Shown piece by piece: positions 15,687 to 23,677 of a stretch of DNA of 64,000 bases. Positions within the stretch are counted from its first letter, which is position 1; every line of letters starts with the position of its first letter. Under the pieces are notes generated by a model. The model was given only the letters and a program-made list of their open reading frames with translations, had not been told where the DNA came from and did not search any database. The translations under genes and the position numbers were made by a program. The stretch lies in NCBI GenBank assembly GCA_019415435.1, contig DXZE01000003.1, positions 9,378 through 73,377 on the forward strand, in the 5' to 3' direction. The DNA comes from Erysipelotrichaceae bacterium (GTDB lineage: Bacteria; Bacillota_I; Bacilli_A; Erysipelotrichales; Erysipelotrichaceae).

Positions 15687-15778
15687 GCAGGAATACCCAA
15701 GTGGTTCAAGGGGCCTCATACTTTTGTATGATGTAGGTCGGCTTGCCGGCGCCTGGGTTCGAATCCCATGTTCCTGCG
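15687..15778 (+). tRNA. Aberrant tRNA-Ser-like gene (no normal anticodon loop)
   Basis: It lies 5 nt after tRNA-Ser(GGA) and has the same acceptor type (GCAGGAA / TTCCTGC, discriminator G), an identical D-arm frame, and a strong type II variable arm (GTCGGC TT GCCGGC). The anticodon region, however, is 20 nt instead of 17 (15711-15730). It folds as an extended stem TCATAC / GTATGA closing a TTTT tetraloop, so no 7-nt anticodon loop exists. One extra nucleotide sits between T-arm and acceptor, and no CCA is encoded (CTG instead). SerRS reads the variable arm rather than the anticodon, so serylation is conceivable without decoding. It may be a decayed duplicate or a non-ribosomal seryl donor. 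Confidence 0.6.
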
Positions 15779-15785
15779 CTGGAAC

Positions 15786-15811
15786 AGATCCATTGATTTG
15801 GATCTTTTTTT
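15786..15811 (+). terminator. Terminator of the tRNA pair
   Basis: Stem AGATCCA / TGGATCT with a 6-nt loop followed by seven or more T residues, directly after the second tRNA-like gene. Confidence 0.8.
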
Positions 15812-15839
15812 GCGTTTATACAAATAATTCTGTTTGGAT

Positions 15840-15903
15840 AAGGAAACTCAATAATGATTTGCCGTTTCCTTTTATTGTTCATATAATGGTGACAGCGCTT
15901 ACA
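15840..15903 (+). promoter_or_regulatory. Promoter of the glycerol-phosphate oxidoreductase operon with a cre (CcpA) box
   Basis: -35 TTGCCG (15859-15864), 17-bp spacer, -10 TATAAT (15882-15887). The sequence TGACAGCGCTTACA (15890-15903) at the start of transcription matches the cre consensus TGWAANCGNTNWCA at all fixed positions but one, implying CcpA-type catabolite repression. An inverted repeat AAGGAAAC / GTTTCCTT (15840-15847, 15864-15871) spans the -35 and may be a second operator or a leftover terminator. Confidence 0.7.
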
Positions 15904-15926
15904 TATATCAGGAAAGAAGGAATTCT

Positions 15927-17354
15927 ATGTATGATGTAATCATTATCGGGGCAGGCATTGCCGGGACAATGCTCGCAAGAGACCTGTCACACTATCATTT
16001 GAAAACAGCTGTTCTCGACCGTAACAACGATGTCGCAGATGAAGCTACTATGGCTAACTCAGCTATTGTTCATACCGGTTATGACCCGGAAGACGGGACA
16101 TTGAAAGCGAAGCTTAATGTAGAAGGCGCAAAGCTTTATCCAAAGCTTTGTGAAGATCTGCATTGCCATTATAAAAGGACAGGTGCTTATGTAGCTGCCG
16201 TTGGTAAAGAAGATGAAGAACATCTGAAGGTGCTTGCGGATCGTGCTGATCGCAGAAATATTCCATACCATTGGTTAAGTGGCGATGAGGCAAGAAAAGA
16301 AGAGCCAAATCTTTCTGACAATGTGACGAAAGTACTGGATTTCTATACCACTGCTGTTATCTATCCATGGGAAGTAGCACAGGCATGTATGCAGGTGGCT
16401 GTTAACAATGGTACAGAATTGTATCTGAATCATACAGTTATCTCTATAGATAAGACAGATCATGGCTTTATTGTCCATACAGATGATGGTGACTTTGAGA
16501 CAAAAGTGGTGATCAATGCCTCTGGTATCAGTGCGGATAAGATCTGTGCCATGGTCACAGATCATCCTGGTTTTACCATTAAACCGCGTAAGGGGGAATA
16601 TTACGTATTAGACAGTGATTGTCATTATGTAAATCATGTTATCTTCCCGGTACCGGGACCTTCAGGAAAGGGTGTATTAACTGTACCTACAGTTTATGGC
16701 AATACATTAATCGGACCAGACTCTGTTTATACAACCGGCACGCCGGATACTTCTACCACTTCTGAAGGTATGGGTATTGTTAAAAACAATATCAATAAAA
16801 CAATGAAGAATATACCTTTTAACAAGGTAATCCGTACTTTTGCGGGACTACGTCCATCTTCTGATTCTGCCGACTTTATCATTGATGAAGTCAAGGATGC
16901 CCCAGGTTTCATCAATGTGGCATCCTATGAATCACCTGGACTTGCCAGTGCGCCAGGTATGTCACGCTATGTGATCGATGAATTTGTCTCTAAACATCTG
17001 GATCTTAAAGTAAATGAGAATGCCGTCATGAGCCGTAAGAAACCTTTGGTCATGAATGAATTAACACCAGAAGAAAGAGATGCCGCAATTCAGAAAAATC
17101 CGCTTTATGCAAGAATTATCTGTCGTTGTGAACAGATTTCAGAAGGCGAAATTGTGGATTGTATTCATGCTCCGGTTGGCGCAACAACAATAAAAGGTGT
17201 GAAAAAGAGAGTCAGACCAGGCATGGGGAGATGCCAGGGCGGTTTCTGTGAACCAAGAGTATTAAGTATTCTTGCAAGAGAATTGCATTGTTCACCTCTG
17301 GACATCGTTCTGGATTCAAAGAAATCCCGGATACTGGAAAGGGAGAATCGATAA
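15927..17354 (+). CDS. glpA: GlpA-like FAD-dependent glycerol-3-phosphate dehydrogenase with BFD-type [2Fe-2S] domain
   Basis: 475-residue FAD enzyme. What is seen: the N-terminal Rossmann motif MYDVIIIGAGIAGTMLARDL; a DAO-fold core with AGLRPSSDSADFII and a C-terminal FAD contact (YESPGLASAPGMS); and, from about residue 395, a bacterioferritin-associated-ferredoxin-like domain with CRC, then GRCQGGFCEP. The cysteines can hold a [2Fe-2S] cluster. GlpA-type proteins oxidise glycerol-3-phosphate to dihydroxyacetone phosphate and pass electrons to GlpB/GlpC or to a partner oxidoreductase. Here the next genes are an FAD/NAD oxidoreductase and a DUF1667 protein, a set seen in many anaerobic Firmicutes. 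No glpK or glpF is adjacent. Confidence 0.88.
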   Translation: MYDVIIIGAGIAGTMLARDLSHYHLKTAVLDRNNDVADEATMANSAIVHTGYDPEDGTLKAKLNVEGAKLYPKLCEDLHCHYKRTGAYVAAVGKEDEEHLKVLADRADRRNIPYHWLSGDEARKEEPNLSDNVTKVLDFYTTAVIYPWEVAQACMQVAVNNGTELYLNHTVISIDKTDHGFIVHTDDGDFETKVVINASGISADKICAMVTDHPGFTIKPRKGEYYVLDSDCHYVNHVIFPVPGPSGKGVLTVPTVYGNTLIGPDSVYTTGTPDTSTTSEGMGIVKNNINKTMKNIPFNKVIRTFAGLRPSSDSADFIIDEVKDAPGFINVASYESPGLASAPGMSRYVIDEFVSKHLDLKVNENAVMSRKKPLVMNELTPEERDAAIQKNPLYARIICRCEQISEGEIVDCIHAPVGATTIKGVKKRVRPGMGRCQGGFCEPRVLSILARELHCSPLDIVLDSKKSRILERENR

Positions 17355-17355
17355 T

Positions 17356-18618
17356 ATGAAGCATTATCAGGCAGTAATTATAGGCGGAGGCTGTGCAGGG
17401 TTAGCCGCAGCCATAGCTTTAAAGAAGAACGGCATTGAAGACGTCATGATTCTTGAAAAAGATGATGAGGCAGGCGGTATCCTGAATCAGTGCATTCACA
17501 ATGGCTTTGGTTTAACAACTTTCAAGGAACAGTTATCCGGTCCTGCTTTTGCGGAAAGGTTTGAAGATGAAGCAGAGAAACTTCATGTCAATATCAAAAC
17601 CGGAGCGATGGTTGTTTCGATTCATCCAGACCGTGTCATTGATTATGAAAGCATGGAAGATGGTTATGTCAGCATTCAGGCAGATGCCATTATTCTTGCG
17701 GTAGGATGCTATGAAAGAAACCGTGGTGCTATTCAGACGCCTGGTACCAGACCAGCTGGTGTTTTTACCGCAGGGCAGGCCCAGCGTTATCTGAATATTG
17801 AAGGCTATATGGTAGGATCCAGAGTGTTCATTCTCGGCTCAGGTGATATTGGCCTGATTATGGCAAGAAGAATGACATTAGAAGGTGCAAAGGTATTAGG
17901 TGTAGCAGAGATGATGCCGTATTCCAACGGTCTTCCACGTAATATGAAACAGTGTCTGGAAGACTTCCATATTCCGCTGTATTTATCGCATACCGTTTCT
18001 AAAATTTATGGCAATGACAGACTGAGCGGCATTGATATAGCTGAGGTAGGAGCTGACAGAAATGTTATCCCAGGTACAGAAAAACACTTTGATTGTGACA
18101 CTTTATTGTTAAGTGTTGGCTTAATACCGGAAAATCACCTGGCCGAAGCTTGTGGCGTCAAAATGGACCCGCATATCAAGGGACCATATGTAGATGAAAA
18201 CTATATGACATCCATCGATGGTATCTTTGCGGCAGGCAATGGTCTGCATGTCCATGATCTGGCTGACTTTGCGGCCCATCAGGGCACTAAGGCAGGAGAA
18301 GCCGCTGCCCGCTACCTCAGGGAAGGCAAGAATGATTCTGATATCATTCATACGATTGCTGGTAATGGAGTAGGGTATGTTGTGCCTGGTATTCTTCATA
18401 CAGATAATCTTCCAAATGCAGTGGAATTCTATTTCAGAGTCAGAAAGCCAATGGATGGCGGAACGATTATCGTAAGATCCAAAGATAAAGTTATTCGTTC
18501 CATTCATAAAGACAAGCTGATTCCATCCGTCATGGAAAATATGATTCTTGCCGGAAAGCAGTTAACTGGTTTGAAAGAAGATCTGACTATAGAAGTCAAA
18601 GAGGACGCATCATGTTAA
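17356..18618 (+). CDS. NAD(P)/FAD-dependent oxidoreductase of the glycerol-phosphate operon
   Basis: 420 residues from ATG 17356, one base after the GlpA-like stop codon; the frame is open further upstream, inside glpA, but GGGAG precedes this start. What is seen: the first Rossmann motif AVIIGGGCAGLAAAIAL; LNQCIHNGFGL, shared by this group; VGCYERNRGAIQTPGTRPAGVF; a second NAD-binding motif FILGSGDIGLIMARRM; and FAAGNGLHVHDLADF for FAD. In this gene context the protein probably oxidises or reduces NAD in exchange with the GlpA-like flavin. Operon membership is clear and the exact electron route is inference. Confidence 0.87.
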   Translation: MKHYQAVIIGGGCAGLAAAIALKKNGIEDVMILEKDDEAGGILNQCIHNGFGLTTFKEQLSGPAFAERFEDEAEKLHVNIKTGAMVVSIHPDRVIDYESMEDGYVSIQADAIILAVGCYERNRGAIQTPGTRPAGVFTAGQAQRYLNIEGYMVGSRVFILGSGDIGLIMARRMTLEGAKVLGVAEMMPYSNGLPRNMKQCLEDFHIPLYLSHTVSKIYGNDRLSGIDIAEVGADRNVIPGTEKHFDCDTLLLSVGLIPENHLAEACGVKMDPHIKGPYVDENYMTSIDGIFAAGNGLHVHDLADFAAHQGTKAGEAAARYLREGKNDSDIIHTIAGNGVGYVVPGILHTDNLPNAVEFYFRVRKPMDGGTIIVRSKDKVIRSIHKDKLIPSVMENMILAGKQLTGLKEDLTIEVKEDASC

Positions 18619-18980
18619 AAACAAAGGAATTAATTTGTGTAAACTGTCCAAAGGGATGCCGTATAACGGTGAAGCTCAATGATGGTAAGGTAGAAGACAT
18701 CAAAGGATACAGTTGTGATAAAGGAAAACGTTATGCTTCACAAGAGACCATCCGGCCAATGCGTGTATTAACATCTACGGTAAAACTCGATGAAGGTAAA
18801 ATGAGAGTCCTGCCAGTCATGACAAACAAGGAAATTCCATTAGATATGTGTAAAGAGGCTATGGAAGAAATCCGTAAGATTCATGTGACAGCACCGGTTA
18901 AAATCAATGATGTCATCGTACCGCATTTCCTTGGTACAGATGCTGATCTGATCGCTTCAAGAAGTGCATCGAGACAATAA
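18612..18980 (+). CDS. DUF1667 (COG3862) cysteine-rich protein
   Basis: 122 residues, overlapping the oxidoreductase by 7 nt. What is seen: LICVNCPKGCRITV with three cysteines in a CxxCxxxC pattern and a fourth in KGYSCDKGKRYA. This could bind an iron-sulfur cluster or zinc, as in the N-terminus of molybdopterin oxidoreductases. After it comes a PMRVLTSTV strand region. DUF1667 genes regularly follow a GlpA-like and an FAD/NAD oxidoreductase gene, so an electron-transfer or anchoring role in that complex is likely but undemonstrated. Confidence 0.88.
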   Translation: MLKTKELICVNCPKGCRITVKLNDGKVEDIKGYSCDKGKRYASQETIRPMRVLTSTVKLDEGKMRVLPVMTNKEIPLDMCKEAMEEIRKIHVTAPVKINDVIVPHFLGTDADLIASRSASRQ

Positions 18981-19018
18981 AAAAGCTGCAGTGATAATCG
19001 CTGCAGTCTTTTCTTTTA
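18978..19018. terminator. Terminator between the glp operon and htrA, bidirectional
   Basis: Stem GCTGCAGTG / CGCTGCAGT (wobbles included) with loop ATAAT, an A-run before and CTTTTCTTTT after it. It serves the convergent units on both sides. Confidence 0.8.
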
Positions 19019-20194
19019 ATTGTCTAATGTACCTGTTAATGTAACGGTAACATCTTTCTTCTTGCCATCTCTTTCAATGGTCAGATTAATTGTGTCACCG
19101 ACTTTCTTCTTGGCAAGTACACCGCTTAAATCAGCGTAAGAATTAATATCTGTATCATCAGCCTTTACAATCTTGTCATATGCCTGTAAACCAGCTTTTT
19201 CAGCTCCAGAACCCTTCATGACATCTGTGATATAAAGACCTGCACTGTAATTCTGATAATTCTGATCTAACTCCTGCAGATAGACACCTAATGTAGCACG
19301 ATCCGTTACCTTGCCATTTTCCATTAACTGTTTGGCAACATCCATAGCAGTATTAATCGGAATGGCAAAGCCTAAACCTTCAATTGTTGCGCCAGAAGAA
19401 GTGGTACCGGAATCCTTGGCATTAACAATACCAATCAGATTGCCGTTTCCATCAAACAGACCACCACCGGAGTTGCCGGAGTTAATCGCTGCGTTTGTCT
19501 GGATCAATTCCATAGATTCGTTATTAATAGTGATTTCTCTCGATGCGGCGGAGATGATGCCATCTGTAACAGTGCCGCCTAATGTTCCTAACGGATTACC
19601 GATAACAACGGCTGTATCACCAGCTGCGATCTTGGAAGAATCACCGATTGTCGCAGCGGTAAGACCGCTTGCGTCAATCTTGATTACAGCAATATCAGAC
19701 TTGGAATCTGTACCAACCAATTGGGCATCATATTCCTTGCCATCGTAGGTTGTTACCTTGATGGAATTGGCATCTTCAATAACGTGGTTATTGGTGATGA
19801 TGTATCCATCTTCAGAAATGATGACACCACTGCCTGCAGCTGTAGATGTATAAGTTCCTCCAAACATACCATAGGATGTAGAAGTGACTTCTGTTTCAAT
19901 CTCGACAACACTAGGCGAAGCCTTGGCAGCTACTTCCTCAGTTGTTAAGCCTGTACCATCATCAGAAGACGATACAGTTGTAACTTTGCTGGTGCCGGAA
20001 GCATCACTGGTTGTAACGGTTGTCTGGTTATTGGAAGAAGAAGCACCATTATGGCTTACAACAAGATAGGCACCGCCTGTGCCGCATCCTGCCGCAATTA
20101 CTGCACTTAATACAATATTCAGTACCGGATGATACTTCTTTTCTTTCTTTGGCTTTTCTGTATATGTATTCTGATTTGGATTAAACTCTGTCAT
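19016..20194 (-). CDS. htrA: HtrA/DegP-like membrane-anchored serine protease with PDZ domain
   Basis: 392 residues from ATG 20194, chosen because AAGGAGA overlaps the alternative ATG at 20203. What is seen: a cytoplasmic tail, one membrane helix (about residues 23-45), a Ser/Thr-rich linker, then the trypsin-like domain with the triad His in NNHVIED, Asp in SKSDIAVIK and Ser in NSGNSGGGLF. A PDZ domain follows (AGLYITDVMKGSGAEKAGL). The family degrades misfolded proteins outside the membrane. The gene stands alone between two terminators or promoters. Confidence 0.95.
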   Translation of the reverse strand: MTEFNPNQNTYTEKPKKEKKYHPVLNIVLSAVIAAGCGTGGAYLVVSHNGASSSNNQTTVTTSDASGTSKVTTVSSSDDGTGLTTEEVAAKASPSVVEIETEVTSTSYGMFGGTYTSTAAGSGVIISEDGYIITNNHVIEDANSIKVTTYDGKEYDAQLVGTDSKSDIAVIKIDASGLTAATIGDSSKIAAGDTAVVIGNPLGTLGGTVTDGIISAASREITINNESMELIQTNAAINSGNSGGGLFDGNGNLIGIVNAKDSGTTSSGATIEGLGFAIPINTAMDVAKQLMENGKVTDRATLGVYLQELDQNYQNYSAGLYITDVMKGSGAEKAGLQAYDKIVKADDTDINSYADLSGVLAKKKVGDTINLTIERDGKKKDVTVTLTGTLDN

Positions 20195-20417
20195 ACGATC
20201 CATCTCCTTTTTTCTTTTTGCATGATCATAGTAGTTTTCTTTTGTGTAAGTTATGTGAACTCTGCGTTAACACTGTAAGAAAACTCGCATTAAATATTAT
20301 AATTCATGACTTTATCTTTAAAAGTATAATTGCTGATGTGAAAAGTATAATCACGCATAATCGTTGAGAAATCAGCCATTGACAGATATACTAGATAGGG
20401 TTAAAGAGGTTTTTTAT
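20195..20417. promoter_or_regulatory. Intergenic control region between htrA and sseB
   Basis: AT-rich, 223 bp. It contains the direct repeat AAAAGTATAAT at 20320-20330 and 20341-20351, exactly two helical turns (21 bp) apart. A possible sseB promoter is TTGACA (20379-20384) with TAAAGA at 17-bp spacing. What binds the repeat is unknown. Confidence 0.35.
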
Positions 20418-21230
20418 ATGGCAGAAAAAAACACGAAGAAAAAAGTATATGCACCAATTGCCAATCCACAACTGGATGAGGCAATTGCGGAATTAAAAAA
20501 AGGTAATGGAGAAGAACAGCAGAAAGCATTGAATGAAGCATTAAAGATTGCAAAGCTGTTATCTCCATGTGACTTTGATGTAGATATCCAGCAGCAGAAA
20601 GACGGAACGGTTAAGAATGTTCATCCTTCCCAGATCAAGTTCTATCTGTTGAATACAAATGATGGCAAGACGTTCTTCCCGGTATTTACAGATATGGAGA
20701 AGTCTACGCATTTCCAGTTTGGAAAAGATATCAAGCCAAAGGAAGTGGTCAGAACAATCGCTGACTTTGACCGTCTGTTACAGGATCCTAATAACAAGGC
20801 GCAGGGTATTGTGATTAATCCGGGTGTAGATAATGTTGTTATCCCGAAAAGATTAATTGCACTTCTTTGTGGAAGAAAAGAAGCACCTGTACCAGTGAAG
20901 ACTGCAAATGCCACTGCACCATTGAATGTGCGTTATACGGAACCGGCTGTCTATCCGACAAAGATGGTCAATGCCATCTATGAAAAGTGCACCAGGAATC
21001 CTGAGATCAGCAGAGTCTGGTTAAAGAACAAGATTGTCGGACATGTTGTGTCTTTCTATATTGTTGTTGAGGCAGATGAACAGAATGAACATCTGTTAAA
21101 TGAAATCAGGGAAGTGGCTGTTCCTTTAGCAAAGGATATTCAGGTTGAAGTCGTATTTGCTAATGAAGACATTATGAAGAATATCATCAAGGAGGCTGTC
21201 GCATTATACGACAGAAATCTGGAACTGTGA
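20418..21230 (+). CDS. SseB family protein
   Basis: 270 residues from ATG 20418, after AAAGAGG; the frame stays open upstream but lacks a ribosome site. What is seen: an N-terminal lysine-rich segment, then the SseB N-terminal domain (FFPVFTDMEKSTHFQFG; AQGIVINPGVDNVVIPK, the family's GIVINPxxxN signature). The SseB C-terminal domain follows (MVNAIYEKCTRNPEISRVWL). SseB was first described in E. coli as affecting serine sensitivity; its biochemical function is unknown. The next gene begins inside its stop codon (GTGA). Confidence 0.85.
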   Translation: MAEKNTKKKVYAPIANPQLDEAIAELKKGNGEEQQKALNEALKIAKLLSPCDFDVDIQQQKDGTVKNVHPSQIKFYLLNTNDGKTFFPVFTDMEKSTHFQFGKDIKPKEVVRTIADFDRLLQDPNNKAQGIVINPGVDNVVIPKRLIALLCGRKEAPVPVKTANATAPLNVRYTEPAVYPTKMVNAIYEKCTRNPEISRVWLKNKIVGHVVSFYIVVEADEQNEHLLNEIREVAVPLAKDIQVEVVFANEDIMKNIIKEAVALYDRNLEL

Positions 21231-21964
21231 TTCGCAGATTAACTGCATCAGATGAAGATCTTCTGCTTGCCTATGCACAAAGTATATTACAGAATGCAGA
21301 ACATGGTTATGAGATTTCTGACTTATTAAAAGAAAGAGTGCATCTGTATGAAGCATTAGGCAGCTTTGGTGGCAATGATCTGAATGGTATCCTTGTCTAT
21401 GAAAAAGAATTATTCAGAATCATATTTCTGTTAAGAGATACAGATGAAATCGGTAAATCTCTTCTGGATGAATTTGTCCATATTGCGGAAAGTCAGAACA
21501 TAGCCAAAATTACAGTCAATGCATTAGAACAGGATGTCTCATTTTATACAGACTATGGTTTTGATAAGACTGGTGAGGCAATGAAGGCCGGTAAGCTTAC
21601 TTTTGTACCGATAGAATATTTAACGGAAAGAAGATTTCTAGGGACAACCGTTACCGTCATCATTGATCATCCATATGGTTCTCTCCATCCAAGTAATCCG
21701 GATGTTCTGTATCCATTGAATTGCGGTTATATCAAACAGGATATAACAAATGAAGACGCATACTTTCAGAATGCCTATGTCTATGGACCTGAAGAACCAT
21801 TAGATACCTTTACCGGTGTTGTGGCAGGAATTGTCTATCATCGTGAAGATAATCTTTCCCGCTGGATTGTCATACCAGCTGGTATGGTTATTGATCATAA
21901 TGCGATCATACAGAAGATTGCATTTGAAGAGCAGTATTATGATACCCGGATTATCTGGGCGTAA
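21227..21964 (+). CDS. Fusion of a GNAT-like domain and an inorganic-pyrophosphatase-like domain
   Basis: 245 residues, with a GTG start overlapping the sseB stop (GTGA). Residues about 1-125 look like an acetyltransferase-type fold: IRRLTASDEDLLLAYAQ, a central core, and SFYTDYGFDKTGE, which matches the FY...GF closing motif of GNAT proteins. From about residue 135 the sequence switches to a pyrophosphatase-like domain: TVTVIIDHPYGSLHPSN, LYPLNCGYIKQ, AYVYGPEEPLDTFTGVV, GIVYHREDNLSRWIVIP. Stand-alone versions of the second part are annotated as inorganic pyrophosphatase in Firmicutes. The active-site acids of classical Ppa are not all evident. Substrates of both halves are unknown. Confidence 0.7.
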   Translation: MIRRLTASDEDLLLAYAQSILQNAEHGYEISDLLKERVHLYEALGSFGGNDLNGILVYEKELFRIIFLLRDTDEIGKSLLDEFVHIAESQNIAKITVNALEQDVSFYTDYGFDKTGEAMKAGKLTFVPIEYLTERRFLGTTVTVIIDHPYGSLHPSNPDVLYPLNCGYIKQDITNEDAYFQNAYVYGPEEPLDTFTGVVAGIVYHREDNLSRWIVIPAGMVIDHNAIIQKIAFEEQYYDTRIIWA

Positions 21965-21976
21965 GGAGGAATGTTT

Positions 21977-22054
21977 ATGTCTACCTGGATTATGGCAGTC
22001 ATTGTCATCGCACTAACAGCAGCTTCCTGGATTGCCGGGATAGAAAAGCATTAA
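21977..22054 (+). CDS. 25-residue single-helix membrane peptide
   Basis: A short open frame with a strong AAGGAGG site 7 nt before ATG 21977. It encodes a hydrophobic helix of about 18 residues (WIMAVIVIALTAASWIAG) ending IEKH. It starts 12 nt after the GNAT-pyrophosphatase fusion and is followed directly by a terminator, so it is the last gene of the sseB unit. No family is recognised. Small one-helix proteins of this kind often modulate membrane partners, but the role here is unknown. Confidence 0.6.
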   Translation: MSTWIMAVIVIALTAASWIAGIEKH

Positions 22055-22059
22055 AAGTC

Positions 22060-22090
22060 AGCGTACAGACTTACTGTACGCTTTTATCTT
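22060..22090 (+). terminator. Terminator of the sseB unit
   Basis: A 9-bp perfect stem AGCGTACAG / CTGTACGCT with loop ACTTA, followed by TTTTATCTT. Confidence 0.85.
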
Positions 22091-22108
22091 GAAGGAAAGG
22101 ATACATGT

Positions 22109-23677
22109 ATGTTAAGAGGGTTTATTAACTGTCACATATGGCATAGTGATGCCGAAGCGATTCTTGTCTCTGACGACAGGATTGAGAAAACCGGTACAAA
22201 TCAGGAAATCAAAGATGCCTTAGGCAGTCAGGATGAACTGATTGACGTTAAGGGTATGTATATTGTGCCGGGATTTATTGACTCCCATATGCACCTGTTG
22301 GAACTGGGGTATTATTTAAGCCATGCCCAGTTATCTCTTTGTAAGAGTCTGGATGATATCCATGCCAAATTAACTGCTAATCTTTCACAATTAAAAGAAG
22401 GAGAATGGTTAACCGGAAGGGGATGGAATGAAGAAAATCTCAAAGATCATAAATTCCCTGATAAGAAGTTTCTGGATACTGTTTCTACTACTGTTCCGAT
22501 TGCCATAACCCGCAATGATGGTCATGTCATGTATGTCAATTCCAGGGCTTTGGAAAAAGCCGGTATTCAGGAAGATATGGAGATGGATGATGGCTTTATT
22601 GACTTTGATACAGGCAGAGTAGAAGAAAATGCCATCCAGACAATTCTGAAGGCAGAACCTGAACCAGACGTACAGAAACTGATGGATTATGTATTGACCG
22701 GCATGAAGTACGCTAATGCTAATGGCATTACAGCAGTTGGCAGTGATGACTTCCTCTCGCTTGGAACAGACTATGATAAGCCATTAGATGCTCTGGAAAA
22801 ACTATCTTATCAGGATCGTTTAACGATCCGTATTCAGGAACAGTGTGAGTTTAAGGATATACAGTCTTATGCAAAGTTTCTGGATGATGGATACACCTTT
22901 GATGTCGGCAATGATCACTTCCGTATCGGTCCTTTAAAACTGATTCTGGATGGTTCCTTAGGCTCTCATACAGCATATATGAGTAAGCCATATGAAGATG
23001 ACAGGAGTACACAGGGATCCATGTTGTTAGAGGATGATGAGATTGAAGCTTATATAAAGCTTGCTCAGCACTTCAATATGCCTGTGATTGCCCATGCCAT
23101 TGGCGATGGAGCACTGGATCATATTCTGGATTTATATGAAAAGAATCTCTATGAAGGCAATCCATTGCATAGTGGTATTGTGCATTGTCAATTGATGCGT
23201 AAGGATCAGATAGATAAGGTTATCAAAATGAAGCTTTCCTGTTACTTCCAGTCCGTATTCATTGATGAAGATGCACCAATTGTAGAGAAAAGGGCAGGTA
23301 AGGATCTTGCCTTGACTTCATACCCTTATAAAACGCTGTATGAAGGTACACTTAGTTCCAATGGATCTGATGCACCAGTAGAGATGCCTTCCGCCTTAAA
23401 AGGCATAGAACTTGCGGTGACACGCCATTCTGTTTCTCATCCTGACTATTCTTTGAATCCGGATGAATGCTTAAGTATAGACGAGGCAATTGCTTCCTAT
23501 ACGGAAAAGGGTGCAGAGCAGTTATTCATGCAGGATCGTATTGGTTCTATCAAAGAAGGATACTATGCAGACTTTGTATTGTTGGATCAGGATATTACAA
23601 AGTGTGATGTGAATAAGATTCATGAAACAAAGGTTATGATGACAGTCATGAATGGAAGGACGGTATACGAAAGATGA
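22109..23677 (+). CDS. YtcJ-like amidohydrolase (amidohydrolase family 3)
   Basis: 522-residue metal-dependent hydrolase. What is seen: an N-terminal composite beta sandwich, the metal-binding HxH strand in VPGFIDSHMHLLELG, a GRGWNE motif typical of YtcJ proteins, and VIAHAIGDGALDHILD with a further metal histidine. DGSLGSHTAYMS and a C-terminal SNGSDAPVEMPS with the catalytic Asp follow, and then SIKEGYYADFVLLD. Natural substrates of this subgroup are mostly unknown; N-acyl or formyl compounds are usual guesses. It is the first gene of a tightly packed unit: the next gene starts at its stop (ATGA). Confidence 0.9.
   Translation: MLRGFINCHIWHSDAEAILVSDDRIEKTGTNQEIKDALGSQDELIDVKGMYIVPGFIDSHMHLLELGYYLSHAQLSLCKSLDDIHAKLTANLSQLKEGEWLTGRGWNEENLKDHKFPDKKFLDTVSTTVPIAITRNDGHVMYVNSRALEKAGIQEDMEMDDGFIDFDTGRVEENAIQTILKAEPEPDVQKLMDYVLTGMKYANANGITAVGSDDFLSLGTDYDKPLDALEKLSYQDRLTIRIQEQCEFKDIQSYAKFLDDGYTFDVGNDHFRIGPLKLILDGSLGSHTAYMSKPYEDDRSTQGSMLLEDDEIEAYIKLAQHFNMPVIAHAIGDGALDHILDLYEKNLYEGNPLHSGIVHCQLMRKDQIDKVIKMKLSCYFQSVFIDEDAPIVEKRAGKDLALTSYPYKTLYEGTLSSNGSDAPVEMPSALKGIELAVTRHSVSHPDYSLNPDECLSIDEAIASYTEKGAEQLFMQDRIGSIKEGYYADFVLLDQDITKCDVNKIHETKVMMTVMNGRTVYER

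Noticed and set aside
15687..15778. Selenocysteine tRNA (long acceptor/T stack, long variable arm)
   Set aside because: There is no TCA anticodon in a loop, the D-stem is short as in ordinary tRNA-Ser, and no sel genes are nearby.
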